A stretch of 64,000 nucleotides of DNA from Diprion similis (GCF_021155765.1 NC_060105.1:11627001-11691000); one strand, 5' to 3'; shown: positions 35,801 through 50,639, counted from the first letter of the stretch. Numbers and translations are program-made. The notes: generated by a model from the letters alone, not told the origin.

Positions 35801-38800
35801 AAAGAATTCGTTCATTACGAAGCGAAACGAGTTCCCAACGGTTGTTTGCCAATTAACCGAAAAGGGGACGTAAAGCATTTATTTTGAAAAAATTACACAC
35901 TGGGTAGAAGAATGAGAACACGGATAAATTTCCGGAGCTTGACATAATAATAGTAGTATTGAAAAAAGCTATTTTCGCAATTTTAACACTTGTCGCTGCC
36001 TAGCTGATCCTAGTTCCAAAACATCAACTCTTATCTTCGACGATTCACGACGTTAACGATACGAACTTGAATTCTGTAGCTTTCGTCATTTTCCCCATTC
36101 GATTTTGCAATGATTTTTTTGCAAAAGATGATACGTTTTCCTCGGAAGTTCAAAACGTTCAGGGAATTAAGAATTGCACTGGTTTGAGGAGAGAGTAACT
36201 ATTACCGGGTGGATTCCTAGAAGCAGCGCGGGATGACACAAGTTTCCCCTTCGACTTTCTTATTTAAGCAACAAAACAAGAAATTGTCTAGTAAGAGTGG
36301 TAGCATTGATTATAATAATAACAAACGATGAAAATTTCTTTTCTTTTCTATCTCGAAAATGCGCTGCGATAAAATTGTGTTACCAACAAACGTGGGAGAA
36401 AAACTCCAGAGTTCTACTAACCTTTGGTTACTTCGTTACCCAGCTCGATTCAGGTGGTCATTTTTTGTAATGGGTTGTCGAATAAGTGTCCTATACTAAA
36501 GCATTGGGTATCACTCCGCTGCTTACAAGCTTAACAAATATCTTATTATCTTACCGGCCGATAGATAACCAAACTGACATCTACACGCAGTAAATATCCC
36601 ATTTATAACTTCGGTTACCTATCTTCCGGCGAGTGTCATTCACATCGTTAATCTTCCAGGAATCCTCTCATTGTCAGTATATTTCGTCGAGAGTGCAAAC
36701 GTTTTATCTGTATTCAATGCTCCATCGACTGTGTATCGATTCTCCATTGGCTCCGATTCAGTGGTTATTGAATTAACGTTTTCAACTGTCTCTGGCCAGA
36801 ATTCAATTCCATAGGATTAAATTGAACCTGAAGCTTCGGGACTTTACATACAGCACTGCTGACCTATTGTTTCCTGAATAATTGGATCGAGATGAACCTA
36901 TTTTTAGTACTAATCTGACCCGTTCCAACTACCTCACTGAAGCAATAGCAAACCCCTGTCAATATTCAACGAAATGATTCTTCTATTAGTCCATTGAATG
37001 AAGTTCCAATCTTGGTTTCCGTTCAACACATCTGTTGCAGGAGTATTTTCCTTCTCGGATGTATTGCAAATTAACCATAGGTAGTAGTATAGGTTTATAC
37101 CGACAGTGAGTTGTATTATTTCACTTGATTCCCGGATGTTCCAGGTTACAATTGCTCTGGACTTTTGTCTCCAGAATGTCCGATTCCTGCTGACTGAAAA
37201 CTCAAGCCCAACCGATAGAAAAAATCTTTGAACCCTTTCAAGTTTTGTCCAATTCATTTTTCATAAGGAAGCTTTGATTGTTACGTGGTAATTAAGATGT
37301 GGAAATATTTTCTGCAGCTGTTTTGAAGCTATAGGGAAATTATAGATGAAATCTCTTCTTCACTAAACTACTAAAAATATGACTAACAAGAAAGATGGAA
37401 GGGATCGCTGAACATATAATGTCTATGTCTCATTTACACTCGAAAAAAACGATTCTGCTGCAGTGATATTCAAATATCTTGAAAAAGAGGGCCAAACATT
37501 TTCCAATACTATGATCTCATTTAGTATATAGCATATTTTGTGATACATACCATGCAGTATTGCTGTTCCATTTTAACTTCAATTCGTGTCCCAGTTATTC
37601 ATGTTTGATAGGGTGGGGTCGATAATTGAGTCCATTCTTTTCTCATTGTCAGTACCTACTCAGTACGCGGTGAATCTCATGTATGCAATCAGATACCGAA
37701 TTGAATGAAACGCAATGTAGGTGTCGCGTGGTATTCTGGAATGCTATCTCAGCAGAACCAACTGTATCCCAGTCATCAAAGCTGAAATACAAGGGTAATT
37801 TGACAATGAATTGGGGCAAAGTTTTTATTGCTGAAATGGCTTCATTTTGGCCTCCACATGAACATGTTGAGTTTCCCTCCTAAAGTGCCTCTACGTGAAA
37901 GAAGGTGGTGACCATTGAAGCAAAAAAAAATAAAAAAATCTAGGAAATATGTTGAATATTTTTTTCCAACAACTATTTGAAAAGTTTGATTTTCAAACTC
38001 TGTGGAGTGTGCGTAAAGTGCTCCATGTCCAAACAGTGCAGTAAAATAACGTTAGACTATGTGCACAATCGAAATGCTATATTTTCCATACTACGGCTTT
38101 CTTTGGTGCATGGAGTAGATGAATAGGAAACATGACTACCAGTATAATTGACACTGTCGTAAGTGACGAACCGGGTACTTCTAATAGACCGTACCTGTGT
38201 ATTTCAATCTTGGTCTATGTTGTTCACGGTCAATTTGCGAAAGCAGGTTGTGTTTGGTACTAGAAATGAAAAATACAGTGTTTAATGGCGTTATGGAGAC
38301 AGTTTCGAAGTGAGAATGGATAAAATCTACGTTTACAAAGCAAGAATAACAGTCTACTGTGTTACAAATGGGAAAAGTAGTCAATTTCCGACGAGCCTTA
38401 AATTAGCAGCATTAACTGGAAAGGTGATTGCTGCAATAACCCGAGTTCTAGCGTGAAAGCGGGCTAATTACACATAGCTTGTATAAGCTATGGATGATCT
38501 TATGATAGTGGCCATGAGAAAATAGCCACTGACGTGTTATGTTCATTACACAACTCTTCGGTTGCATAAAATTGAGAAATTTGCAGGGCGTTGAAGAAAA
38601 AAGAGATTACTTACCTACATTGTTTAACCAGATTGTATTAAACCTACTCCATTTTTGATGGACAGCTGTCACGTACTAAATTTTGTGGAATACTCCAAAC
38701 AAGATTAACGAATTTTCATGAATAATTCCACCACGAAAACGGTGTATCTGTCAGTTTAGCATGTGCGGTGAAAATGGGAAATACGCGGTTTTGCTGGTAC

Positions 38801-39240
38801 TGTTCAGACTCGACATGGGTAAATGGAAATGCAAAGCGGTATGTACACGCCACGGCAGACCAAATTCAGTACTAACACGAGTACAACGTTTTTGAAACCC
38901 AAATAAGGAAGAACGAATGCATTATTATTTCGGGTAATAAATTCCGGTAAAAAGTTCAACTACCTACGCTGTGGCGTAGCTGCGAAAAGGTGTTTAATCA
39001 TAGCATCTTGTGAAACACAGAGTGTGTTACAGGCTGTTATTTTCAATAATCTCCAAATTGCTGATTGTCAGTATCAGTAACATTTGAATCTGACAGCGTC
39101 AGTTACTTTTCAGAGAGAGAGAGACTCATTCATGATAGTCATCGACTGGTTAAATCGTTACTCTTACGTTTAGCCAATCCCACGCATCGGAGGCTTCTAA
39201 ATAAAGAAATTATCCTCCGGAAGACCCCCGAACTTTTTGG
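32893..39240. other. Long gene-poor interval
   Basis: No supportable exon in 6.3 kb. There is an island of higher GC at about 34270-34680 and a 12-bp perfect inverted repeat at 35446-35500. A CACGCATGCGCAGTAC motif near 33190 resembles an NRF-1 site. The longest open frame (36934-37257, minus) lacks any family signal. Confidence 0.55.
35446..35500. repeat. Perfect 12-bp inverted repeat, 31-bp spacer
   Basis: AAATTTACCCCT at 35446-35457 is the exact reverse complement of 35489-35500, with a few further paired bases outside. It could be a small foldback remnant. Confidence 0.75.
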
Positions 39241-39992
39241 TATACGGGGTGATGTTTTTTAATTGCCGTAGGAAAATATCTCGATAATTAGCAGAGATAT
39301 GAGATAAATTTTTATATGTAACTTGAAAGGTTTTAAGGGGAGAAGACGATTCTGATATGTGTTGATTTGTGGATTGCGTCACTTTTGTGTTTTTTCTAGT
39401 ACGTCGTGATTTCAAATGGGGAACATAAATGTCGATAATTATCAGCTACTACCGGGTTTGGAGAAAAATTCAAAAATGTAGAAAAAAATTCTGATCTTAT
39501 AAAATATTAAAAATTTTCAGAACATTTACAGAATTTTTCGAAATTAATTTCTGACTTCGGAAAGCGAAAAATACTCATTTTCCATCGTGATGAAACATCA
39601 GTCCCCATTGTTTAACGAAACTGCGAATCGTGTTTTCGATGTAATTAAGCATTTCAAACAGTCCCTGCAAAAAAGTAATAACCTTTGGAGGTTAATGCCT
39701 TGTCTTAGCAGAATATGTTATTTTTTGAAAATTTTGAACAAAAAAATATTTTTCTGACGTTTTTAAAGTTGTCTACAAACCGGTCATCATTCGGTCATAG
39801 TCAAAACATGTTTCCTTATCTGAAATCAATAAGAACTCAAGAAGTCTTTCTCAAAAAGAGGTGCAATCACGACTTATACCAGCATTATCTTTTCTCTTCA
39901 AAACCTTTCAGGTTTTGTATCAAACTTTTTCTCGTATCTCTTGTAGTTTTCGAGATATTTGCCTGCGGCGATTAATAAAACCACCCCGTATA
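39241..39992. mobile_element. TA-flanked foldback element with ~150-bp inverted arms
   Basis: The left end reads TATACGGGGTGATGTTTTTT and the right end is the inverse form of TATACGGGGTGGTTTTATTA. Homology between arms continues inward through ATATCTCGA-AA, GAGATA-GAGA-AA and TGAAAGGTTTT, about 150 bases per side with scattered mismatches. TA dinucleotides border both ends, fitting Tc1/mariner-type insertion. The ~450-bp centre has no transposase-like frame, so it is non-autonomous. Confidence 0.8.
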
Positions 39993-41792
39993 TCAAAGTA
40001 CCTACCTCCATGTTATGTTATCCGCGGACGTAATTTGCGTGGCTTTGAGTGGCAGGACTTTGCGGTCCCAAGTTTGTAGCTGAAATAATCTGGATTGTCT
40101 CTGCAAGAGCTGCGTCAGTTAATAATTGAGTTTATTTCGAGTATCATGACCAGCTAGCAGTTAAACCCAGTCACGTGTTTCGGAAGTCTGGGCACGCAGC
40201 AGACCGAGAGTGCTCAAGGATACGTATATACATACACATATACGCAGAGCAACATACAAGTACCGATGAAGTACGTGAGCAGTGCCATATAATTTGTGCC
40301 ACTGAAGTAATACCGGAACAGACTAAAATCGGATATTTCCAATTTATTGGAAACTCCTTTTTCCAGTGAAAGTCTGGAATGATAGACTCATATTAATCCA
40401 TGGTCCATAAAACACATGTCAACGGAAAAACCGCATTGCCAGAAGAAATGTAATAGAGTTTTGAAATGGATTAGCAGCTACTTTATCTCAAGATGTACTG
40501 CACAGAATTATTCTTAAATTTACTTCTTTTCATGCGATCAATAGTATATGTTTGAGAAATTATCCTCTCATTATCAAATAGGACACATTTTAAAAGAGAA
40601 GGTTTATAAAACGATAATGCAGAAGACTTTTTCTTCCTTACAATGGAAACGTGATTTTTCAGAATTCGATTTCTTTGGGATGTTATACTTAGATAACATT
40701 CTAAATAATATGAGTCTTGTGATTGTGTATACTATTCGAGAAATGGCGGATAAGTGAAGGTCACATTGGTATCAAGTGTGCCACGCATATTCCATTCCCC
40801 AAAAACCGATCTTAGAGTGTTCCAACACGTGGTAGACTCTTGCAGGTGACAGGATGATCTGCAGGAGCATTATCGGAACACATTGGATATACATACTGCA
40901 ATAGTAAATTGATAACATCACCCCATCTGCGGTTGAAGTCTGCTATCATTAACCCTTGATCACACATTCAGGGTTTCGAGCACGGTGGAACTCGCGCAGA
41001 TTCTGGTTGCGTCATGTCATTGCTTACGCACAGACATGAACTAGTATGAGGATCAATATTATGGATAAGGGTGATCGGGGCTAATGCATGCGAGCGTAGG
41101 TTGGCGCACTGATTGTATCTTTTGATCCAAGTAAGGTTCAGCAGTGGTTACGACATTTGAGTAATTAATCAGCTACTGTCAACTTCTGAACGACTTATGC
41201 CCTCAGCCTATTTTTCGTCACAAGACGAACTCGCAATTCTGAGGTACGCTAGTTGGTTTTTTAGCTTTAACGTTTATTTCTGGAAGTTAAGGATTTCAGA
41301 AACTGTGGCGATAAGTGCAAGGACTATATTGAGTTGTTGATCTCAAAATGAGTAAGATTGCTATTTGACCTGTTTCTGACGTAACTGCCAAGCAGCTGAA
41401 ATATGATGTTTATAACCTAACCGATAAAATAAGATGATTCTAGCGTGACTAATGAGGTAAAATGTTTCTCACGTAACTGATGAGATAAGCTGTTTCTGTT
41501 CGCAGGTATCGATTTGTTATAGACGCGTCAACTAACCTCGAATACAGGGCAAATTGGCACATAAATATGCTATGGTTAACCTACCAAAAGTTGAGGAAAT
41601 CCAACAATGGATATTGGTCGTGGAAGATTCACTCTTCAAGATAAGGTTACGCAAATTTGAAAAGTGTCTCATTCAGAACCGATTGCCTCTATCTGTAGTT
41701 GAACTTCGAGTAGAATTTTGGTAGCTAAAAGAACTGTCGTTGAAAATAATTGCTATAAAATTTAAACAAAAGTAACGAGAGAAATCGCTCTT
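39993..41792. other. Intergenic, no gene recognised
   Basis: No exon or RNA gene seen. Only short chance frames are present. Confidence 0.55.
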
Positions 41793-41978
41793 TTATCACA
41801 CGTGCATGGAAGGTGAGGCTTTGCGTATAGCAGGTGAGCGGGACGAAAGTAGCCAATTTCATCTCAGTGTTGTTAAAGTAGGTTTGCGCATGCGCAGTCC
41901 ACAATTATTTCACTTTCGTCCCTAGGGAGAAAAAATTGACCATGAAAAGCCTCACCACTTTGCATTCACTTGTGATAA
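41793..41978. mobile_element. 186-bp inverted-repeat element with a central NRF-1-like palindrome
   Basis: The outer ends TTATCACA-GTG-ATG are inverted on the two sides. Homology continues through GGTGAGGCTTT and GGGACGAAAGT with small indels. The middle contains TGCGCATGCGCA (41885-41896), a self-complementary sequence matching the NRF-1 consensus. No coding capacity. Confidence 0.75.
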
Positions 41979-44900
41979 ACACTATCGTGTGTGACTCGGG
42001 CCAAAAGTTGGCGATTACAATTCGTCTGATTGCTGACATCGCGTCGTTTCGGCGCAAACTTTACGGTCGTCGCAATCACCAACTTCCGTCCGTTGTCACA
42101 CAATGTTCTATTGCGAGTTCCTAACAATAGTTTGAATTTTGTTTCAAGAAAATGTGTGATCGGAACAATTAAAAATTTGATTGAACGCCACGTAATCGTT
42201 TTGTTTAAAAAATATGAATTTTTTGTACCGAAACGAATTGAGCTGCTTTTAATACATGTTTAGTTGAGGCAAGAATTCAATGGTTGAAACAGCTGATGAA
42301 ATTTGTTATTACACCAACAACCTTTGGTATTAAGTGAAAATTTGAGTTATACAAGCGCACAAAACGTATTCTTCGAATGATATGATCATTCTTCGAATGA
42401 TGACAAGACTTCTGATGTGTATATATTTATATATATATATATATTACACTACCCGAATTTATAAGTATCTCTGAAGCTACTTCTGTAGCGAGAAAGTTCA
42501 CCGCCTAGTGGCCGTTTATAGTACTAATATACGGATGCTTACGATGAATATATTCTCTACTTGTTTCGAAGCATGTGGTGTTCCTTTTACCGGGTCAATA
42601 AATTAGTGCAACCGACTCAACCAGTTAGGCCAAACAAGCTTCGGTTAGATAAACAAAGTACAGCATTCAATCAATGTAAATTTTTTGTTGTCCATATTCA
42701 TGTACTTATTTTATTTCAAGTACCAAATTGTTCATTCAATGAACATGCGACTTGGAGGAACAATTCATAAACTTTAAATAAAATAATATTTAGTTGACTT
42801 GACTTCAGAAACACACCAGTAGACAAGAAACAATTTTTTTTCAATCAAGGAAATCGCTTGTCTAAATCATTTTGACAAACGAACTAAATCGAAAGTTCTT
42901 AATTGAAGTCATTGTATTTGGAACGAATAAGGAATAGCAGATTGAAGTGAATGGACTTGCCACACAATCTATTTTGCCGGTGCAAGAATTCATTTCCCTT
43001 CGGGCACGGTTTGTCGTGTAGATGTGGCAACATACACACCGCACTTAACTTCCACGAATAGATCCACTTGTAGCATAGAGAATTGTAAATAGTATATAGA
43101 TAATCGACTTAACGTCACTGTATTTTATTAACACATTTATTAAATGATAGTACATGATATTTTATCAAGTAACGACAATGATAGTAACACACTCGTATGC
43201 AACGTTTTGATCAACGTCACTCACAAGGTAGTCACATAAATTTCTGTATTTTTTCGTTTCTAATATTTCATATTCGCTTCTCTCTTCTTTTCATACTTAT
43301 CGATATTATTATAAACTAAAATGTTTCACAATTTGTGCTTGTAGCACCGACGGTATGAACACCCGAGTCTGTCGAATGTATTAGAGTAGCTAGTTGATCT
43401 CATGATACAGACTTCATTCCGTTCAAGAAAAAAAAAGGTATTCCATTCCAGATTACCCAGCTTATGGCTCTGCCCATTTTGTTTTGTATATGATGGTCCA
43501 TCACTTAGAAAACTAATAAGAAATGAGAATAAAGGTTTTCTAAACCTATTATTTTGTAAAATTATCTAACCTATCTCTAAAAACGAAATTAATATAGTTT
43601 CTGAAAAAATGTAAATGAATTTTATGATATAAAAACTATGTTATTATTCCAAAACGGAATTGTGATGTCCAAACGTTTTTTCCTGTATTAACATTTATAA
43701 ACTCAATACCTATGGCGAAATCGGTTATAAATTTTTTGTCCGCCAATTTTTCATACAATTTCATAAAAATTAAATCAGTATAATGCATAAATGAAAATTT
43801 CACAAGTAAACTGAAATTATTTTGACATTACAGTGTGAGTCTTGGTCTCAAAATCGTTGTTATTAAGATGGCTTAAATTTTCACAAATACATGCGTAAAG
43901 AAAAAATCTTTCCTTGAAGTAAATCTAGTAAGATGAAAGTTCTTAAAGCTTTGAATCTGTGCGACTATAATTAAAGTTTGTTAGCGCACATCGGAGCTAC
44001 AAGCACCAAAGGTATAATATATAATATATAATATTAACCGAATTTTTTTTAATTGTATAATATATTGTTACCATTGAATTAAAATATCACCAACGAGTAA
44101 GATCACAGATGGAAACCATAAGTATTTATAATATACATCTTTACATGTTCTTTTACACAACAATTTTATATGACAGTATACAATAATGATAAAATGTACA
44201 CGGTGATCCCATTTGTAGGTTAATGCGTAAAATATAATTTAACAATTTACAAATAAAATAAACACACGTACACGCGTATTCGGAATAGTTGAAAATAATA
44301 AAGTTTTATCCTACTTTAAAAACGGAATGTGAAGCTGCACCAACGGAAATCATCCTTCGTAATAAATTATAAATCATATAATAAATATATCATAACATAC
44401 ATGTATAATTTGTGATCATTTCTTTCACAAAATATATGCTACCTTCTATACAATATATAATATTTACGGATATGTTAATATATAATATGTTTGTATATAT
44501 AGTACATATATATGTATATATATATATATAATATATTAAGATTGTCGGGACGTGGGAATTGGTCCTTGTCGATTACAAATCGCAGATGGCCAGAGAAATG
44601 GATAATGTGAAATTTTTTTTTGTCGCAGAGCAGAATATATTATAAACAGAAATTATCCCCCAAATTGAATAAATAATTTTTTAATGATTGTTGTATTCTT
44701 GATTCTCTTGATCACCTAAATCTCCCGGGGATATAGTTATTTTTGATATTTTTATTGTTTTGTTTTTATTTTTTAATTATAGGGTTTGTTTTTATACATA
44801 TATATATATATGTATATATATATAGATCTAATTTCTGAAGGGTACACATTAGAGGTGGGGCAACATTAATCGACAGTTATTTGTTGATTATACAACGTAG

Positions 44901-46877
44901 ATATTGCATTGCATTCTCTATCTACGTCTCTGAAAATATTTCGTACAGTTTACACAATATTTCAATATATATAAGGATTATTTCAGGACAGAATAGTTGT
45001 TATTGTTCAATGTGACGCAAAGGATTATTCAATCTGTGTTCGATTCAAGAGCGTTTGAAAAAAAGTACCGTAGATACCGATATTCAAATTTCACGCGGTT
45101 AGTGATGATCACCAAAAGAAGTCACGGCTCATGATTTACATCAATACTAGAAAATTTGAGATTCGTTTTACGAAGAAGAAAATCGAGTTACACTAAAATA
45201 TTTTCTATCCATGAATATGATATGGTAGGAATTACAATCGGGGTTGATTATTGAAATAGTTTTCTTTGGGCTGAAGGACGGTTTTTGAGGTAAGCCTCGA
45301 AAAGTTAAATTTATGTAAATCCGAATACTCGGTTTACAAAGTATTGATTTCATTAAAATTTGCAAAACATTCAACGACGAATTCCCGTCTCTTTTGAAGT
45401 TCAGGTTGATAGGATTTACGTTCGTAATGAGGGATTGTGGCGACGGTGTCTGACTTCGCTTGCTTTAAGCGTCGAAGTTTCGTTTCGAAACGTCATATTC
45501 TTTGGCAAAATGAGAGCAAAGTAGCGCACTTTTGATCCGTGTATATATCGCTAATCGCTGATATTTTTCAACTTGCTTAAAACTCAAAATTACACTTAAG
45601 CCTGATGGTGCCAGATTTTTCTACTCGATACACCGTAAAAAATTTCCGTATTGAAATTATTGGTTATAAAGTGACACATTTTTTTAAATTGATATTATAA
45701 TAATTGCTTGAAAATAATTCTTTGACGAACATTAATTTGAAGGAGGAAAATCAAAATTTTCTCCTCAAAAATGTGGAAATGTTTTTTTTCTCAATTCTTC
45801 AATTTTTTTTTACACCTAACGGCACCTTCATCGAGATGGACAAATTCCATTTTCCATTTAGCATGAAATAATTTAAAGAAAGTTTTTGTTACGTTAAACA
45901 TAAACCTTGGAGATACAAAGTATATATGATTTAAATAGTGCGAAATCGTATTTTTTTCATCTCTGGAAAGATGTTATTATATGCGAGAAAATGTGTAAGG
46001 ACAGAAAAATGATATTTGACTATTTCGGCGCATGATATAATTTAAAACATCACTAAAAAAAATGTGAGCACAAACATCGTTGAGTGTTAAAAACATACGT
46101 TAAAGTCAAAGAAAATTTTTTCCGACGGTTTAGAATAACGCAACTGACGAGATTTCGAAATTTTTTCTTTGAAATTAATTTGTGGCAACCAAAATATTTT
46201 TGGGAAATTTGAAGATATATATATTTTTTTTTTTTTACAAATCCATCGACCACCTTGTTTTTTTTTTTTTTTTTTTTTTTGATACAACGTTTCAATTTCG
46301 AGATAATATCGATCGAAAATTCTCGTATTTCGTAAAACATAAAATTTTGACTCTTAAGAACTGCGGAACGGGAACCCGGAAGATTTTGAAAAAAATCAGG
46401 GAAATTTCACGTACCTAGTGTAACAAAACGGAAGCAAAATCGAAGGTGTCGGCTTCTGAAGCTGGCTCACTTAAAGTGAAACGCCTCTGGCTTATTTGCT
46501 ATGCACTGAAATATTGGCACATAAATGAATCATAATCGTTGGATAAGCAACGAGGTTTAGTAAAAGCCTCGGAAGGATGACGAAGAGATCCAACATGGCT
46601 GACGTAGATATTGCACAGCTTGTAGATAGATTGGTGTAATGTTATAACAGTGATGAAGGGTAATTTTATAGTGTGTATGTATATAGACATACATATATCC
46701 ACGTGAACAATCTGGCAAGAATATTCTTGATTCATTGAGTATCTTTTTCAGTATGTCGTTTCATTTCTGATTTAGGTACCTACGAACTAGACAAAGTGGT
46801 TCTGAGGAAATTTAATCCCGTTCAAGTTGATTTTTGCAAGAATTTTAGTCGACGATGGTGGAATAAAATAATGTCTT
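41979..46877. other. Gene-poor, strongly AT-rich interval
   Basis: No supportable gene. TA/TATA microsatellite runs lie at about 42418-42447, 44496-44534 and 44798-44824, and homopolymer T runs at 46211-46221 and 46258-46280. A short direct duplication (TTCTTCGAATGAT twice) lies near 42370-42400. The part next to 46877 should include the 3' untranslated region of the J-domain gene. Confidence 0.6.
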
Positions 46878-49800
46878 TTAAATTTCGTAATTGCGAAACT
46901 TGTTTACCACCTCACTTGGTGGCTGGGAATCCCAATTGACGTCACGCCGTGCACCGTAATGAATGTTTGCGCCACCCTCCGAGGCTCGACGATGAGGATT
47001 GGCTGGTTGACCCCTGACATGACCAGGTGAGCCACCAGCTGCGTCAGGTAACATTCGGTCTTTTGTTTTCGGAGTAGTCCAGTGCATCGACTGATTCAGA
47101 AAAACAACGATTTCATTTATTCCATTCCTTTTTTCAAATGAAAATATAAGAACCTTTTGAGATAAGAGTTTAAACAGAAAAGTTCTCAGGAACCTTTTAG
47201 CATTCCTATCGAAAAATAATTGGAAGCCGAGCCAATTGAACAAAAAGGGAGAAGGTGGAAAAAAATTGTTTGACGATCTTATTTTCTATAGAGGAAAACA
47301 CTTACTTGATGAACGTGTTCCTTCATACCCAGCCACTGTTTGTAGCTAATGGAAATTCCACTGTGTCGCCATTTGTCGTAGTTGAGCCTTTTCTCAGGAT
47401 CACAGAGAGTTTCCTTTGCATTCTGAAAATTCACTTGCTTTTATTTTCGACGTATCTGAATTACACTTGTGAATGCACTCATGTATGGCTTAAAAACGTT
47501 TAATAAACAGGAAGTAAATCAACGATCATGCATGTATTTTTCAAAATCATTATCATGTTTTATGCGTTAAATGCGTCTTGAAAATAAGACACAATAGTTT
47601 ACAGGACTACAACATGTTTTTAATTAAGACGCAGAGCGAGTAACGATTCCAAAGATATTTTCAAAATTAGTCACAAGTGAATTCAATAATATGACTAAAC
47701 TGGATACTGAGAGGTAAAAAATTGTGGAAAATTTTCATGACAATATTGAAATTACAGTATAACTTAAGGGCTGTTGTATTAGTCAATTGGATCTTTACGT
47801 GAAACAATTTAGTCCAGGTACGTATCAAGCAAAAAATATTTTTTCTTTATAGGATTAAACGAAAATAGAAGAAAACACTGTAGGTTAAAAACTAAAATAA
47901 AATAGGATCACGTATGCGAGGTATTCCTATACATGTATTGCGAAATCAGTCGAATTCGATTGCTTCTAACACCTCGAATGAACTTTTTTGAAGAAAAAGA
48001 AAAAAACGTTGACTAATTATTTTGTGGTTTCGTTAGATACATTTAAAAAATAATTTTTTTTATTTAACTCAGACACGATTCCAACACAATACTTCATTTG
48101 ACTGACAATAATAGTATTATATTTATCATGAAATCGATGCACAACTACGTTATTCGCATAACGTTTATTTTCAAGGAGATGTTTTTGAATGAAGCTTAAA
48201 AAAACAACGGTTTACCATAAAAATTTCATCCTCAATTTTTTGTTCCCTCTCATTTTGCAGATGACGAGAAATTCTATTCTTTCATTCATAAACATGTCAG
48301 CGTTGAAAAATGGGGAAACACAGATTAAATCAAGCTCTAACCCTGGCTAGAAAATGTATTTTTTCGACTATTTTATAAATCTAACAAGACAGACGAGGGA
48401 TTTCAATTTATAAAATTGACATCAGTTTATTGATAATTCCTGATCGATGATTGTCACGAAAAATAAACAACTTTGTGCATTTTTTTCATTCACTATAATT
48501 AACAAGAGTTTCAGGAAGCCAAAAATGTTGCTTGAACTGCTGGTTTTTGGATATATATTTCAAACGACTGAAAGTTTGCAACATGATTACAGCGTGACTC
48601 AATCTGGTTTATCCCGATTTGTCAACGTTCAATCAGGCAAACACTGCTAGTTTTCTTAAAATTCATCGTGATCTCTTTTTCATGCCACACGTATTATATG
48701 CAATATTAATAATGGAATGTTCTAAATAACACGAAGAGAATATTCACCTTGAGTTGCTGAAATTTTACTTCGGCCTCCTTGTTCCCCTCGTTTTTGTCAG
48801 GATGATATTGAAGAGCAAGTGCCTTGTATTCGGCGGTGATTTGTTCAATCTACAAGAAATACCTTTTTTCAAGAATATACGCAGAGCTACATTACAAAAG
48901 TTGCCAGAGTTGAAAAGTAAATACAGTTTTTCATCATCCAAGCTGAAGAACTTGAAGTTGATGGTTTAACAAATCGCCTTTCTCCTCGATTTTATAGATT
49001 TTGAAAATTTTCAACACGTCACGCTGTTCATATTGATCGAACTAAATAGTGACTTACTGAATCACTCTTTTAAATATTCAACAGCTTCCATGAGTTGAAC
49101 AGATTAATTAACATGGCATACAGCTATAATTTTGTGACAAAGTTAACGAAGCCCTCAATAATATTTTTGCATTATATCAATGCTTCATGACTTCAAAAGC
49201 TCGTCGAATTCGAGTCGGATTGAAAGCTTGTGCCCCAGTTATAAGCTTCGGATTATTAACAATGTCAAGCGGCAATCGGTTATTTCCACGTTCCTAATAA
49301 TTGACAACTAATCGACAATGAACCTGTGGATTTTTGCTACGATTATCAGATAATATAACGACGAATCTTTTTGGCGAAACGGTTCGTTCAACATGTACCA
49401 GGACGACAAAACGGCCGTTCGATAAATCTTGCGTAGTCGCAGTTTCGGGCTCCGATGTCCAAACGCAAAAAATGACTTTATTGCCAAATCGCTTTAAAAT
49501 TTAGACCATCGTTAATAATCGTGGCGATTTAAAAGGACAAACATCATCATCTTGCAAATTGTTGTCTTGATCAATGCACAATTTTTTTACCGCCAATTAC
49601 TGAGTTGCAAGTGAATATTGGTTAGCATAAATAATCAAAACAGGATGAAGCTTCTTGGTGATTAACGAAATGCGAGGTATTCCTTTGAAGTAAAAGACGG
49701 TAAGTCCTGAGTTGATGATTTAATGAAGAAAAAGCAAATCATTTAGATTTAATCGACGTAGGGACAACCGAGATACACAAATGCTAAAAAAAAATGTAAT

Positions 49801-50535
49801 GCTATCTCAAGTGCTGCATTTCTATGCTGTTGCCATGCTGATATTTGACAGTTTAAATAAGATGAAATTCCACAAATCATGAAATCGCAATAAACAGAAA
49901 GAAATGTGTCTTTACCGTGTGTTCAAATAGTTCCAATAGAGTTTTAAGTAACGATGTCGAAACTTCGAGAGAAAAATATTAATCATCACATTTGTCGTAA
50001 CTATAAAAGCGAAGTGAATCTTTGAGGTAAGAAAAAAGGAACTGGTCATATGTATCAACAAATGTATTATTACATTTTGTGACATCAACACCGAGTTTTT
50101 AGCAATAAATAAAAACCGCATCGTAAAATCATTCGGTAAAATACACTGTGTCATTTAATGTTTCAGTCAAGTGTGCAGTAAAAACATTTGCGTTTCGAAT
50201 TAACCAGATCCGCAGCATTCCAATTTGTGTGAAATCCGTGTGGTCAACTTACGACTGTGAACAAGAACACTTTGCGCAATTTAAACCGCAAAAAACGATA
50301 ATCACGACGTCGATCAGAACCGTGGCTCACGCTATACGTCAATACAGCGTTGAAAGTGTTCTCAAAGTTATTGGGTAAGAAAATGAATGTTCCAGTACGA
50401 TTAGGCGAGAAATTCGATGAATAAATTCAATAAATAACAGCGAAAACTCACCGTCGAAGACTCATCGCATCCCAAAAGAGCGTAGAGATCCTCGTCCGGG
50501 TTGGGTTTGTAACTCAATATGTCGTCGACACTCAT
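46878..50535 (-). CDS. Jdp: DnaJ homolog subfamily C member 12-type J-domain protein, four exons
   Basis: Small cytosolic type III J-domain co-chaperone that would stimulate Hsp70 ATPase; the vertebrate homolog DNAJC12 assists aromatic amino-acid hydroxylases. Minus-strand exons: 50535-50452, 48849-48748, 47422-47306 and 47090-46878, all phase 0 with GT-AG borders. Total 516 bases, 171 residues (human DNAJC12 is about 198). The J domain spans about residues 15-80: [13 protein letters not shown] in exon 1, [16 protein letters not shown] with the HPD triad at residues 44-46 in exon 2, and [15 protein letters not shown] in exon 3. The C-terminus ends KFRNYEI, the hallmark of this subfamily, which identifies it better than the J domain alone. 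The start is fixed by the first ATG in a GC-rich 5' region. The gene is intact. The symbol follows the Drosophila ortholog by inference. Confidence 0.95.
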
Positions 50536-50639
50536 TGTTTTCGTTGTTGCTGATGTTGATGGTTTGGAAAGAACTTTGACACTGCCGAGTAAAAGTTACT
50601 GGACTCGCTGAGTAACGTCAGTAGGTTTGCACCTGTTGC

